A model generated the notes under the pieces. It did no database searches. It was not told the DNA's origin and saw only the letters and a program-made list of their open reading frames with translations. From Apodospora peruviana (taxonomy: Eukaryota; Ascomycota; Sordariomycetes; Sordariales; Lasiosphaeriaceae), in the NCBI GenBank assembly GCA_033439685.1, contig JAUEDM010000006.1, forward strand, positions 3,162,001-3,226,000: DNA of 64,000 nucleotides, given 5' to 3'. The translations under genes were made by a program, and so were the position numbers. This document shows positions 43,402 to 55,315 of this stretch, one piece after another; the first letter of the stretch is position 1; every line of letters begins with the position of its first letter.

Positions 43402-46084
43402 GTTCAAATGCAACATTGACAGTCTCTTTGGTTACTGCCCAGGTCATTCGCACACAGTGATCCAGGCTTCCATTATAGGTAGTGATCGTCGAGGCAGCGC
43501 ACGACCTAACCTGCTCCTCTGGAGAGCAAAGTCCCGGCTTGCAGGAGGAATGGAGAGGGTCAAGGAAGAAAGCTACCACAGGCGCGTAATCTCAAGTCTC
43601 ATTCCGGAAAGGAGTTCGCTCAGGCCACAGATCCGACTTTCGTTGAGGAGGCACGGCCACGTAAGACCGGCTCAGCTGCAGGTTGATTACCACAACATCC
43701 AAGGCCGGCAGGACGGACTGACTGACTCCTATGATAGATATGAAGAGGGTGCGTCAAATGCTTGGATTTGTTGAGGATCCTTCCCCCGCAGATGACCAGA
43801 AATATCGAATTTCCAAGCACCTACCTCGAAATATCATTGGATGTTGAGAGAGGCAACAAAAGAAGGAGGGTGTTGTGGACCGATCCGCAAAGGCACGGCT
43901 GCGGATCAACCATGCAATGCAGTCAGCTTGAAACTGCCCTGGACCGCGTGCTTGCGCTGGAGAAAGAGTCGGTAAGCACGGTTTTCCCAATTTGTCCTGG
44001 CGGTGTAACGCGATTGGATGCTTCGGAACTGCTTATCTAGCCGATTACGGCCTAGTGTGGACCCGACAGATAGGTACGGGCGTCCGGATTGGGTCTAGTC
44101 ACTTTTGTCAGAAGCGGGAAAGGCGGGGGGCCACCAAGGCGGCCGCGGGGTGGCCCCCCTCTCGCCGCTCGGTCGCAGGTTCCAAGTTTGGATCACCTCA
44201 CGGTGTGTGATCTGATGGCGAACCACGGGACAGGGGGACCTGCGGGCCAGTTGGACAGACCAGACCTCCTTCCTCGTAAGCAAGCCCGCGCGAGAATTGA
44301 TCGTGTTGCGTAACACCTTTGGTTTCACTTCCCGTCCACGGTATGGATGCGGATAGGTGGCGCTGCATTGGGATAAAGCTAAACAATCGCGGACGTCTGA
44401 ATAGCCTCACCTGGATGAAAACGCCCTCGCACCCAACACGTGCAAATAATCGCTCGATCTGCCGAAGCTTTTTCGATAGGCCCCGATATAAAGGTGAAGT
44501 AAACTAGAGTTATAGGAAACGGTTCAAATTATAACTTCGCATGGTAGCCTGGTAGTCAACAGTTAATCTTCGGGCGGCGACATCCGAATTGGCTAGCGCG
44601 CTCTGGAAAGGTGATAGAATTGACAACCGACGGGACGCTGCAGAGTCTCCTTGGACGCGGGGCCCGAATTGGATGGATGGCGGAATGCGACAGGAAGATC
44701 TAATGGTGTAGGGCATTCGGGAATCCTTGGCGTCAGGGCCTTCTACATGATCCCATGGCAAGAGGGGGCGCCGAAAACAGATACTGGTATGTCACACCTC
44801 AAGATGCAATCCACGGAAAGTTTCTTCCCGGGTACCTGTGATGACGACGGGCAGCTAGGTGGATTGACGTGCCTTGTGCCATTTACAGTTGCGGTCGTGT
44901 GGCTAGGCTGTGGAGGTGGTGAACACAACACATCTTGACGCCGTGCAGTTCTCTTCCAGTCACATCCAGGCGGCCCATACTAAAACCCCCTGCAGGTCTC
45001 TCTCAATATTTTTACAGCAACCTTGCCCAACCTGCCCCCTGTCTGGAAGGGTGGGCGGAAACTTCAGACCGGGGTGGTCTGCCAGTTTTCGCTAGAATAG
45101 GATGCCCCCAGGGATGCAGTGGCAGTGGGCGGGTGTTGTGCTGCCGCTGGCAAGGGAGGGGCATCACGACCTGGGAAACTCTGTATCCGTCCACCCCAAG
45201 GCATCCAATGAGGCTACTCGGGGTCCCTTTGATGTCGATGATATGAATTACCCTTTTCGCACTAGCTGCCTAGCTGGTCAGGTTTTCAGGACTTGCAAGG
45301 TTGCTGCTCATGCGAGCCGTTGGAGCCGAGCCGAGCCTCGCATCCACTCAGTCGCGGGGCCGTGGCTTCGGGTTGTAAAGGGTTTGAGCTCCGGGACTTG
45401 TCGAAGTAGGAATCACGCACAAAGTAACCCGTGTACGGGCTGGCTGGCCCCTTCTCCTCCACCCCTGTCGTCGACCCCTTGTCCACGACCCCCTGTGCGT
45501 CTGCGGCGTCGGTCCAGTCTGGCAGTCTGCACACCACCATCTAAATCTCTGGTGAATCCCCGGGGGGTGGTGTCGGGTGCCCGTCCTACGTCGATCGGCT
45601 TCATAAAACATTGCAGACACCAAAAAATGCCCCAAGTCGACGAGAAACGCAGAAGCTACGGCCAAACAGCTTGCATCTTTCTGATATAAATATTGTGTTC
45701 TTCCCCTTCCATTTCTCCTGCCTTTGTTCTCCTGCAACTTGCTGATCAACCGAACTCGCGTCCCAAATAACCTAAAGTTCACCATTCTCTCTTCATTATT
45801 TATTATTTTAACTCTAAACTCTAAAGAACAACCTCATGTACATATATCTTGTTTCTTTCTCCCTATTCAGGTCCCCATCTATTACCTCATCTCACCGAAG
45901 CCAAGTTCCGCCAGTTCAGTAAAGTTCCAAGCGCCAAAACCCATCAGGTCGGTTACCATTTGTCTTGTTGCTGTCAAATGCCCCCCACCTAAGGATCGAC
46001 CATTTGTCAAGAATAAATAGAGAATCCAAGGTCTTGAAGCTAAAACAATACTTTTATTTGTGTCGTTGAAGCTCGGGTTTGATC
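43402..46084. other. Gene-poor stretch, about 2.7 kb
   Basis: Holds many short overlapping ORFs, a strong GC inverted repeat (44125-44159), and a pyrimidine-rich leader-like region (45690-45960) before the small gene at 46085. No other gene supported. Confidence 0.45.
44125..44159. repeat. Perfect 11-bp GC inverted repeat
   Basis: GGGGGGCCACC at 44125-44135 and its exact complement GGTGGCCCCCC at 44149-44159, with a 13-nt GC-rich spacer. It could form a stable hairpin. There is no T-run after it and no gene ends just before it, so there is no reason to call it a terminator. Confidence 0.9.
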
Positions 46085-46456
46085 ATGGCGCCAAGTCAAA
46101 GCGCATCTTCAACGTGTCCCTCGTCCAACAAGCCCAGCCCAGCCACAGCGCGGACGACGGTGGCCACCAGCAGCAAGCGGCCACAGGTCGGCCAAACCCA
46201 AAAAGGCGGCAGCGGGATGACTGGTGGGGCGGTCGTGCCACGGCCAACGGCAAACCCTCCAAACGGCCGCCCGCCGGGAACTCCACGTGATGTCACTGCC
46301 GAGTCTCCCTGGGACGAGGGGACACTCTATGGACGTCTGACAGACGCACCCAAAGCCCCAGAACCCTTTGCTCGTGTCCCCGCATATTGTGCCAGGGCAG
46401 CGCGCACAATCGACGAGTTCGAAAAGATTTTCGATCGGAAACCAGGCAACCAATGA
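46085..46456 (+). CDS. Small Ser/Pro/Thr-rich hypothetical protein
   Basis: ATG at 46085, 123 residues. The first about 75 are low complexity (Ser, Thr, Pro, Gly). The end is more ordered (SPWDEGTLYGRLTDAPKAPE, RTIDEFEKIFDRKPGNQ), which suggests a short helical motif. No signal peptide. A long pyrimidine-rich upstream region with a possible leader intron supports transcription. No family recognised. Confidence 0.5.
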   Translation: MAPSQSASSTCPSSNKPSPATARTTVATSSKRPQVGQTQKGGSGMTGGAVVPRPTANPPNGRPPGTPRDVTAESPWDEGTLYGRLTDAPKAPEPFARVPAYCARAARTIDEFEKIFDRKPGNQ

Positions 46457-47974
46457 AGCATTCCCACTGGTTCGCCAACCGCCTCCTTCTAGAAATCAGA
46501 TGGCTGAACACAACCCTTTTTTTTACTCCTCAACTTTTTATGAGTTTGTAAATAGCGGTCCTTTGGATTTAGGTTTGGTTTCCTTTTTTGCCATTTTTCT
46601 CTTTTCTTTCTTTTTCTTTTCTCTCTTCGGTTATTATACAACAAACCCATCCATTCGGATTCCAACTTTCCTCTTTAGCAGCCATGTTTCGCAGCTGGAG
46701 TTTACGGTGGGGCAAAGGGAAAATTGGTTCTGGTTATGACGGTTCCTGAAAAAAATAAAAGAGGGATCTGTTGGAGTGAGGTTGCACGATGGGCCCGTGG
46801 TGGGGGCCTGGGTGTGGGGGGCCTCGGGAACCAAAGTCGAAACAATGGACCCAAAAATAATCAAGCTTCTTTCAGGTTTCATGAAGAAGGTGTCTAAGTA
46901 TGCCTTGCCTAAAGTGAAAATAAGCATGTTTCCCTCATAAACCACTTGAGATACCTACGTGGTAACAATGCAAACGACGTGACGTAATAGGCGCGAGCTC
47001 TCTTGCACCACCAGGTCTAACAGGTTTACTACGTAGTGGACAGGTGGAGAGGACAAAGATCAGCACAGGCCGGACCAAGAAGCAACACACACAAAGCAAT
47101 TCATAGAATCATCAACAATGGAAGCTCGTGATCACCAAAGGAGCGGCCCGTAGGAGTGGTTTTGAGTGCCGTGGTATCAATAAGGCTGTGGGGGCCAAGG
47201 CGGGCAATCATCTGGTCTGGATCTCGGCCTCAGACGGGGCTTAGATGTAGAACACCGACGGCACAACCTCCTCGCACAAGTGTGAGCTGGGGGCGCTGTC
47301 GTCGCGCCGGAAGCATCAGGCTGGCTGTCCTCCAATTACCCCACTTACCCTTTTTGGCAAGTCTCTCACCGCGGTTTCGCGCTTCGGCATCCCGTCATCG
47401 AACCCGTCATCTCACTAGGGCCCTAGGGGCAGGGGTGGTACCCGGTGGCCGCACCTGAGCCTCTCCTCAGCTTTCCTCGCGGGTGCAGCGCACTTATTAA
47501 CGGTTCGATGTTCGAGGTTCGAGGGTCGAGGGGCGCCATCAACCATGCAGGTCGGGTGAAGCTACCCCAGGTACCTAGGTACATTACCTTATGCTCGGTC
47601 ATTCCATCACGACTCGTCTCCTGGCTCCCCCTTGTTGGTCACCCATAATCACGGCATTCGCAAAATACCGACCAGTACCCCAAGGGAATCATGAGTATCT
47701 CCGTACGACGCAGCTCACTAAAGCACAGACAGGGACTTATATCTGAGGTGCCCTCTGCTCGCGGAGGGATGCCTTGGGCTATCGTTGACAAAAACCTAAC
47801 CGTGCACTAGCCAGCTCCGATGGCGCAAGTCCAAATTGACTAGGAGCGGGCAGGGTGCGGATAGCGTCCGGGCGTGACGGGGAGGTTGTCGCGTAGGTAG
47901 AACCGCTGCATGTCTGTGTTTGCAAGTTGTCCAGCCCGTAGTCGAATGAGATCCCGGAACAGGAAATCGGACGT

Positions 47975-48075
47975 GATAAATTCCTATAGGGATAAAATTC
48001 GAACAGGTATAAAAATTGTTCTGGGATAAATCCGAACAGGGATAAATTTCGAACAGGGAAAATTCGTTCTGCCGA
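47975..48075. repeat. Degenerate short tandem repeat
   Basis: Four to five imperfect units built on GGGATAAATTTCGAACAG (about 15-18 bp), with drift in length and sequence. Confidence 0.7.
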
Positions 48076-48340
48076 AAATCCGGAATAAAATTGGTTGTGT
48101 GAAGCCCCAGCGACCTTTTGGTCGGACCTTGGTGATGTGGAAACTGGACGAACACATCCAAATTTGGGTCGAATCTGCGACTCTGCGAACGACCGGGGGA
48201 GGGAGGAGATAGATATCCTCTCGTGCATTCCGTAGCTGCTCTGGTATCCCCGATCCGTGTCTTTTCGACGACCTGTCACGGCCGTCTTCGAAAGGGTTGC
48301 GCCAAGGCGGCGCCAAGGCGGCGGCCAAGTGCGAAACAAG

Positions 48341-48383
48341 CATAAAAGTGACGGGTAGTTGGCATAAAAGTGACGGGTAGTTG
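48341..48383 (+). repeat. 22-bp tandem duplication
   Basis: Two head-to-tail copies of a unit starting CATAAAAGTGACGGGTAG; the second lacks only the last base. Just upstream (about 48298-48325) a GCCAAGGCGGC unit is also repeated. Confidence 0.92.
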
Positions 48384-48783
48384 CAGCTGAATGCCCTGGT
48401 GTCACCGCCACGCAAGCGCAGAGCGCACTCTCCAACGCTCCAACGTTCGACCGCTTGCCCGGACTACGGTGCCTTATTTGATTGGTGCAAAGCTGACCTT
48501 CTCGGTGTTTTCTGATACCCCCGTTACTCAACTCCCAGCACGTCGGGCATGTTCCCCCCTTGGCAAGTACTAACAATACGGACATCTCAAGTCAGCAATT
48601 CTTGGGCAAATAACTATCTATATATACCAATGTCCCTCACCTGAGCCCTATCATCTAACATGCTACAGTCAAGTCTCACTTGGACAGTACACCCTATCTG
48701 GACGAATTTCCCCCTTCCCGCTGGTCACTCACACATCCAAAGCAACAACTTCTATTATCACTCAGCCTTCTTCTTCCGGAATC

Positions 48784-49306
48784 ATGACCTATCCTAGCCA
48801 AGTCACCCTACTCTCCTCCTCGTCAACTCCCTCAACCACCGTCATGCAATCGTAAGTCTAATTGCATTCCCTATCACCTCACCTACAATGCTTGTTACCG
48901 CCATTTCCAGTTCTGGCATGTGATCATCCCTCTGTTTAGCACTTTTAATCCCAACCCACACACAGAGGCTGTCCTGTATTTTGTCCTCTGACACTTAATT
49001 TTCGCTTCCAGACCTTCGTCTGAAGCCCGACCAAATCCATCCAGCACCCATAGCCATCCCAGCCACTCTCACTGTCAGGTTACCACTGCCTCCCCGCTTC
49101 GCATGGCCACGACAACCCGGGCCCCGAGCAATCCTCTCTCTCGATTTCTCCAACAGAATCCTTTCGAAGACGCCTCAACCTACCCTCGCGTCCTCCACCC
49201 CACTGAACACAAGACTATCAAGGACGCTGTCGCCTCGTCCCGAACTAGGGCGGCCGAGAATATCCAACAGGTCGATGCAGTGCTGGTCAAGAATACACAG
49301 AGATGA
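48784..49306 (+). CDS. Small hypothetical protein, two exons
   Basis: Exon 1 at 48784-48851 and exon 2 at 49012-49306, joined by a GTAAGT...CAG intron in matching phase, 120 residues. The N-terminus is Ser/Thr-rich. The C-terminal about 60 residues are ordered and charged (PLSRFLQQNPFEDASTYPRV, TIKDAVASSRTRAAENIQQV), probably helical. No signal peptide or membrane segment. The pyrimidine-rich leader (48690-48780) fits a fungal promoter. No family recognised. Confidence 0.55.
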
Positions 49307-50582
49307 TGCATTGCGTTGAGACTTGGAAAGGAGCCGGGCTGAGTCATACTTTATTGATGTTCATGCTCATACCCGTTTCATGATGGCAAGCGCTTTCGTC
49401 GTTGCAAGTTCCAGTCACTTGGCCGGCAAGTGACGTCTTCTTCGTCTTCGTTCTTCTCGATCTATCATGAGTATTCTATGTCACTTCAGCTGGCAGATAT
49501 TCCTTCATAACTTCAACACATGTCCGTTCTCGTTACGCTCATGCACCTCCCTCGCGCTTGACTGTCTGAATACAAGACATCCAACGTGATAATTCAGGTC
49601 CCTGGCAACCGACATTCAATTGCTGCAGAGTGTCAAGTAAGTTAGGTAGGTAGTTGCTAGTGTTTTTCTTCGTCGAGTATTAAATCCGAACCAAATTCAA
49701 CTAAATCACTGCACTAAATCCTGACGTCTAAAAGGTGGATTTCGAAATCCTTGTCATCATTAGGACCAGTTCCACATTGAATGAGGTTGGTTAAAGCTCC
49801 ATGTCACGGAATAGAACAGCGTTCCACGGCACATCATAACAAAAGTCTCATCTGGAGGTCACTACATTGGGACATTTTTGGATTTTTGTCCTAGTCAGCC
49901 ATGTCAGAATGGGGTACGTACCTCCATAACGTCGATCATCCGATAGCTCACCCTCAAAAGGTATGCATGGTACATGGTGCAGAAATCCAAATGTACCTTG
50001 GCCATGGTCGTTGAGTCTTCAGAGCCGAGCAACCATCCAATCTCCGCTTGGGTACGGATGCACAAAATACTCGGCAGGGGTTCTTGACACAAGAATTGGG
50101 TGCGGTAAGACATCACCGGTACTACGCGTGCGACGCACCAGACCGCCGCTGCAAGCATCTGATCAGTCGGAACCACTGCAACGCTTGGTGGGGTGGCACT
50201 GTCTGCTGGGCCGCAAGGGCTAGCTTACTAGGTATGCAGGACGGGCGGGGTCCCGACTCCCGGGCGTACGGATTTAGGGGTGGGCAGCTCGGATTAGTCC
50301 TTCGCGACTTCGGATTCGGGGCAAAGCTTTTTTTAATGGGAATAAGTGGTACGTAGTAACTTTGCAGTCCTGCGCGAAACAGAGTAGCTACCAGCATAGG
50401 TATGGGAGTTCTCCACGTGTTGGCTTAGCTTCGACCGAATCCTTGCTGACTTATTGGCTGCCTGATCGAATCGGGCCAATCACTCGCGTTATGGTTGCAG
50501 GTCCGATTCAGGGGACAAACTGGGAAAGGGGTTGTCGTCCGAAGACGTTTTTGCCTCAACTACCCTGTAAGATGCGACAATC

Positions 50583-50774
50583 TGGCCCCCAAACCCGCCA
50601 TGCGAAGATCTTGTCGACTGGTCCCTAAACGCATCTAATGTCAGCATCCGCCATGATGCTATCTGGCCCCCAACTTATCGCGCTTAATGTGAGCATTTCA
50701 AATTTGAAATTTGCTATTTGGATTTTGGCCCCCGAACACGAGCCTATGCGAGGACCTGGTCCCTAAACGCATCT
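50583..50774 (+). repeat. Diverged tandem duplication, period 138 bp
   Basis: CTGGTCCCTAAACGCATCT occurs at 50618-50636 and again, identical, at 50756-50774. Each copy is preceded by TGGCCCCC(A/G)AA and a TGCGA(A/G)GA element at similar spacing, so the repeated unit is longer than the exact match. A third TGGCCCCCAA lies between them. Confidence 0.8.
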
Positions 50775-51564
50775 GCTGCTACCTGATTCCAAGGCGCACA
50801 TGGTCCAAGGATGGCAAGTGAAACACGAGCGATGATGATATTATAAGGGACGTATATGCATCTTCCTCCGCTTTGACCCATTCTAGAACTAAAAGCACGA
50901 CGTCCAAATTGAGTTTGAGTAGCCCCCACCTTGTCCGACTAACCGGGACCGGGCCAGGAGGCAAGTGGAGATCTAAGGTTCTCCCCCCACACTGCCAAAT
51001 CTGAACCCCGAGTAGCGCACCCGCACCGAGACAGCCACGTCTTTGCGGGACCCATGCACGCTATTTCCATTTCTGGTAACCCCTACGGGTTCATTCACTC
51101 AGCGGCCAGGCCCACTGAAGATATTTGCATCAATCATCGTGCCTGCCGCCTCGACACGGGACTTGTCGGTAGGCCTGATGCATGGGGGTTAGGCGGGCAT
51201 GGGGTTAGGCGGCTGGTTGGCTTATCGCAGCTATCGTGTCTACCAATTCAGGCCACCATCCCAGCAAAAAAGGTCAACACGTTGGTTGCATCGTGGTTTC
51301 GACCTCCACAACTTGAAGTGGTTGCTCGGTCGCTGATCGGTCGCCCTCAGGATTCGCCGCCAAGTGCCTCACATGGCGGGTGGCTGTTGCAACGAATGGT
51401 GGGGGACGCTCGGGGCTTAATTCCCTCGCCCAGTGTGCCTATTATAGAGCGAATTTGCAGAACCAATTTCCAAATCAGTTGATGTAGTGGTTCGTCCATG
51501 GTTGCATGGCTCTGTGTGTTCTACTTAGGTAATTCCACGTCGTTGGACGGATAAGTTATTCCCG

Positions 51565-51581
51565 CCCCCCCCCCCCCCCCC
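51565..51581 (+). repeat. Poly-C tract (C17)
   Basis: Run of 17 C followed by TTTACAG, in noncoding sequence. Confidence 0.93.
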
Positions 51582-51742
51582 TTTACAGCCGTTTAGTTAG
51601 TCGAATTTTCTACCTAGGTAGTATGAGATGCAGGTGGGATGAAGCGCAAGAGGTGCAACAAGAATCAGGATGAATCTCAAGCTGGAGAGGATCCACCGTC
51701 TGTTAAGACGCTAATGGACGTAGAAAAAAGAGCAACGTGAGT

Positions 51743-52204
51743 TTAAAGACAGAAATCCAAGTTTGATACACAATTAGAATCGAACACTCCCATCTTGCCC
51801 AACAAACTTATACCTACCACCTCCATCTCGTCCGTCACACTCAACAACTTGACCCTCGCCCGGCTCGCAAACCACTCCATCCCCTCCAAATCTCTCACCC
51901 CATCCAAGTCCTCCCACTGGCACCCTTCCGGGCCCTCCCCATCGCCACCAATACTACCAATAGAATCCAGAGGATGCAACAACATAGTGACAACAGCCGA
52001 CTTCCAAATCCTTACGTTCAGTCGTCCATTCCTCGCAATCGTCCACACCAACAAAAAAATCGCCGACCCGAGCACAATAATCGGCAACGAAATCTGCTCC
52101 CACCTGACAGCGAGATAGGTCTCGTCGACCAGCACCTCGCCTTCCGCAAGCCGGCTACCGTTCGACACGCGAATCTGCTGCTTCATACTTCTTACGACTC
52201 CCAT
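51743..52204 (-). pseudogene. C-terminal remnant of a fungal membrane protein
   Basis: The 153-residue open frame contains GEVLVDETYLAVRWEQISLP, a single membrane helix (IIVLGSAIFLLVWTIARNG) and VRIWKSAVVTMLLHPLDSIG. This order (WxxxxLP, helix, VxIWKSSxLAxLLH) is the usual C-terminus of large fungal multi-pass membrane proteins. Here it begins with a short lead-in instead of the expected several hundred upstream residues, and a plus-strand Cys-rich gene occupies that position. Most likely a truncated copy left by a rearrangement with a breakpoint near 52205-52260. Confidence 0.5.
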
Positions 52205-52266
52205 CCTCTGCCTTGTCAGTCCGGGTTTTTGTTCCTCCCAACCAAGTCATCCAACCATGAAACTCA

Positions 52267-52900
52267 TTGACGGCCCAAAATGCACCGCCTAAAGTCCCTC
52301 CAGTATATATCATACATCTGCAACTCCTCTTTGTGGCCCTTTCCGCTGCAGATCAAGGAGACGATCTCAAACCCACGCAAATCTACATCGACGTTTTCCC
52401 AGTGGTCCCTTTGAGTCTCATGGTCTGCGACCTGGGGAAGGGATGCGGCGACGGCTCGCAAATGACCTCGTACTGCTGCTTCTGCACCGACTACTACAGC
52501 AAGTTCAGCTGGGATATCTCGACCGCAGTAGTCGGCAACTGCGGCCCCGATCATGCCGCCCACGCCACGAGCGCGGTCAACGTCTTCCACAACTACTGCA
52601 CATATGGCTCCCCTGCAGTTGACACATGCTGTCAGTACTGCCAGTACTGCTGGTCCCACGGCAGGTACTGCTGAGGGTCGAGGTATGTGGATCCGGGATA
52701 TTCTTGTGATGCTTTAGACCTGACAATGCATGGCTTTTCAGTGGTGATGACCACATCGGCACTTGCTACGCAAGCGTGCAGCCAACGCGGGTCCAGAGCA
52801 GACTCTCGCTCAGACCACATCTATCGGTAGTGAGACCTATATTGATGAAGCACTACATGAACGCAGCAGCGGAACATATCAGTTCATGTCAATAGCACTA
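52267..52900 (+). pseudogene. CFEM-like Cys-rich surface protein, 5' end missing and frameshifted
   Basis: From about 52267 the frame reads a hydrophobic leader (IIHLQLLFVALSAADQ), then VCDLGKGCGDG, YCCFCTDYY, STAVVGNCG and TSAVNVFHNYCTYGSP, a Cys spacing seen in fungal CFEM-like extracellular domains followed by the TSAxxVFxxYC motif. There is no ATG in frame; the frame follows a TGA. After PAVDT the expected Ser/Thr/Ala linker (AVSTASTAGPTAGTAEGR) lies one base over, and then a GTATGT...CAG intron leads to a short tail. Truncation plus frameshift suggest a pseudogene adjoining the remnant at 51743-52204. Confidence 0.5.
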
Positions 52901-53336
52901 CACCATTCCAAGGCATGTCCCAGCTGCGCCAGGTTTACCGTTACAACCGGTCCCCCATATTGAGATGTTTAAGGTAATCTTCTGGTTGCATAAACAACCT
53001 TAGATGAATCTGTTTAATCTCGAGCTCTACCATCCGAGGTCATCGTCGTTATCCACAAATCATATTTCCCGAGCTCGTGATTATTGGTTCATCGTCGCTT
53101 GATAAACAGTAAGCGTACCTACCCACGCCACCTCGTTCAACGACCCAGAAGTTAGGTATTCTCTCAATCCACTTTCCAAAATCCCCACCGATTGATTGAC
53201 CTGGCACTTCTATCGGCGTCCGCAACAACATAATTCGATAGTTCCGTACAAATTAACCATTGCAAATACGATAGAATAATCTACATCTACTCGGCTTATA
53301 TTAGCATATTTATTCTCGTTATCAGTACTTACACTA

Positions 53337-53519
53337 ATGAAGAGAACGAAACCTACTAGGTACCCATTATGTCGCAGCTTTCGCCACTCTACCAGAAAAG
53401 GACTGACGGAGAAGAATGAGGAACTCGAGGAGATGAGAAGGTTTCAGGAAGAGAAGGAAAAGCTGCAGCAAGAGATGGATCCCAACGTCCTACCTACCAT
53501 CGACTTTCTGCACGGCTGA
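53337..53519 (+). CDS. Short charged coiled-coil ORF
   Basis: ATG and 60 residues, with a Glu/Lys-rich helical stretch (KNEELEEMRRFQEEKEKLQQ) and then DPNVLPTIDFLHG. Downstream protein-like pieces in the same direction are broken by stops (PEPELADLPFPFREK, AHYQLSPGSRTSP), so this may be the start of a decayed longer gene or element. Confidence 0.3.
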   Translation: MKRTKPTRYPLCRSFRHSTRKGLTEKNEELEEMRRFQEEKEKLQQEMDPNVLPTIDFLHG

Positions 53520-55315
53520 GACCAGGTAATGTCTCAAATATAGTATACTCCCGAGCCCGAACTAGCAGACCTGCCATTTCCCTTTAGGGAAAAGATCGAC
53601 GAACTTGACTAACGAAGGCTCATCAATACCACCGTTCGTGCCCATTACCAGCTCTCTCCAGGATCTCGAACTTCTCCTTACACCTCCGAACCGCCGAATA
53701 CTCAACTTTCTCTTCGAGCAGCTTCGAGATATTTAATTCTTAGACCTATGTGCAAAACCAGGAGATAGCGCACGAGGCAAATCAGAAGTACGAGATAAGA
53801 ATTAAGCTGCTGGAGGAAATTGTTAATTGATTGTGCGACGACCTCCAGGACAACTTCATAGTTTTTGGGGCTCGGCCGTAGCTCCCCTCTGCTCGGCCGC
53901 GGTAGATGTGCCGGACCGAGATGTTGCAAGCTAACGGGAGGAACTCAGGTGTCTTATCCCGGGTCCTTAGTTATTTGACTATGGTCACCAAAGCGTTGAT
54001 GGAATTGGAATGTAGGGGTTATTAAGTCATGGATCCAGACAGACATACAGAACGAAGCAGACAAGAGATGCCGGCCTGCGTCTGCTTGGCCGTGGCCTGT
54101 TCGATCGAGTTGCCAGCTTTGCCTGCCGCTTTTCGTTCTCTCGCGGCATCTTCTCCAGCTCTTTGATGAGGGCTATTCGTTATGGGTTATCTGTTCCAGA
54201 TTGTCAAACCTCCTTCACAGAATCCCGTGCGCGCGTGAATTTAACGAGTGTAATAGCGTGGTTGAGGTTAGTGATTGGGACGGGAACGTTCGTCTTCCTC
54301 GGCTGGTGAATGGTGCCTAAAATACCCGCCAACAGCCTCCGGCTTCTCATCGTCATGGGCCATCTCCTTTGACTGCAGCATGCTGTTCTAAAACTGGAGC
54401 ACCTCAAAACCCTCTCGGACACGGTCGCAGGTCCGGCCGAGAATCTCTTCAACGAAGACGCAAGTGTAATTCTCGGCTTCTTTAACTGTGATTTTCGCGT
54501 GGTATGTCTTGTTGTTCTTTTTGACGACGATCATGTACACTCGCCGGAAGATCAAAAAAGTTCGCACCGCTCGAGTCGCCCTCATCCTTACAATTTTGGC
54601 GACAACCGCCTTCTTCTAGGACAAGAATGATCACGGACTGGCGTACCAGTTCAACTCTATCAGGGAGGGCCTTATAACCTTTTAACGTCAGCGGTAAGCC
54701 CTGGGGAGTCTTCAAGTTGATGTTTATAGTTCTGATCAGTGAATGTACGGGTTTCGTCCTGGTGAAAAACGGAACGAGAGGGACAGACAAAATGTACTCC
54801 CTTGATGCTGCTGTTACCCAACCTCATAATTGGACAGCAGAGCTCAGTTGGACGTGGCCGTCTAACCATTTTACGATATAGATTATCTGGCTATGGGCGT
54901 TAAACTCGCTAAGAATCGGGTAAAGATCAACCAGCGGCGGGTGAAGCGTCTATGAGATGGAAAGGGTTGGATATAGCTCCATGGTTCCAACGCAAACCAT
55001 GGATTCAACAGCAGGCGCGCTCGGATAGGACCGGGGTGCCGGTTTGTACAGTTTCTATCCCAACCTTGAGCGAAGACCGCGTCCCAGAGGCCTTCCCGTG
55101 ACTCCTTGTTCGATACCTCATTTGGTGCTGGCCGCAATGAATTTATGATTGCGGTCCTCGTGTAGATATGATATGGACTTGGTAATGACGGTGGAATTTT
55201 TATTCTTCCACATGCCGGCTGAGGAAAGGATAACGGCGAGAGCTGTGGGCTTGGGACTGCCGGACAAATGGGTCCCCGGAATTTAACTTGGTCCATTAAG
55301 ACAGGGACAAACAAG
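53520..55315. other. Decayed sequence, about 1.8 kb
   Basis: Minus-strand pieces such as KNNKTYHAKITVKEAENYTC with CVFVEEILGRTCDRVREGFE (54585-54388) look protein-like but are short and flanked by stops. Probably a decayed gene or transposon; no family recognised. Confidence 0.3.

Larger units (their letters stand above)
46457..48783. other. Gene-poor stretch with tandem repeats, about 2.3 kb
   Basis: T-rich and low-complexity near 46520-46740. Two tandem-repeat regions (47975-48075 and 48341-48383). A 268-codon minus-strand frame across the repeats looks like a by-product of them. Confidence 0.45.
49307..51742. other. Gene-poor stretch, about 2.4 kb
   Basis: No supported gene. Contains a diverged tandem duplication (50583-50774), a 14-bp palindrome TTTCAAATTTGAAA near 50696, and a poly-C tract (51565-51581). 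Confidence 0.45.

Noticed and set aside
45102..45785. Overlapping frames of 145-195 codons on both strands
   Set aside because: Mutually overlapping, Pro/Arg-rich translations of GC-rich sequence without motifs.
47779..48585. 268-codon minus-strand frame
   Set aside because: It spans the tandem repeats and low-complexity sequence; the apparent protein repeats are translations of the DNA repeats.
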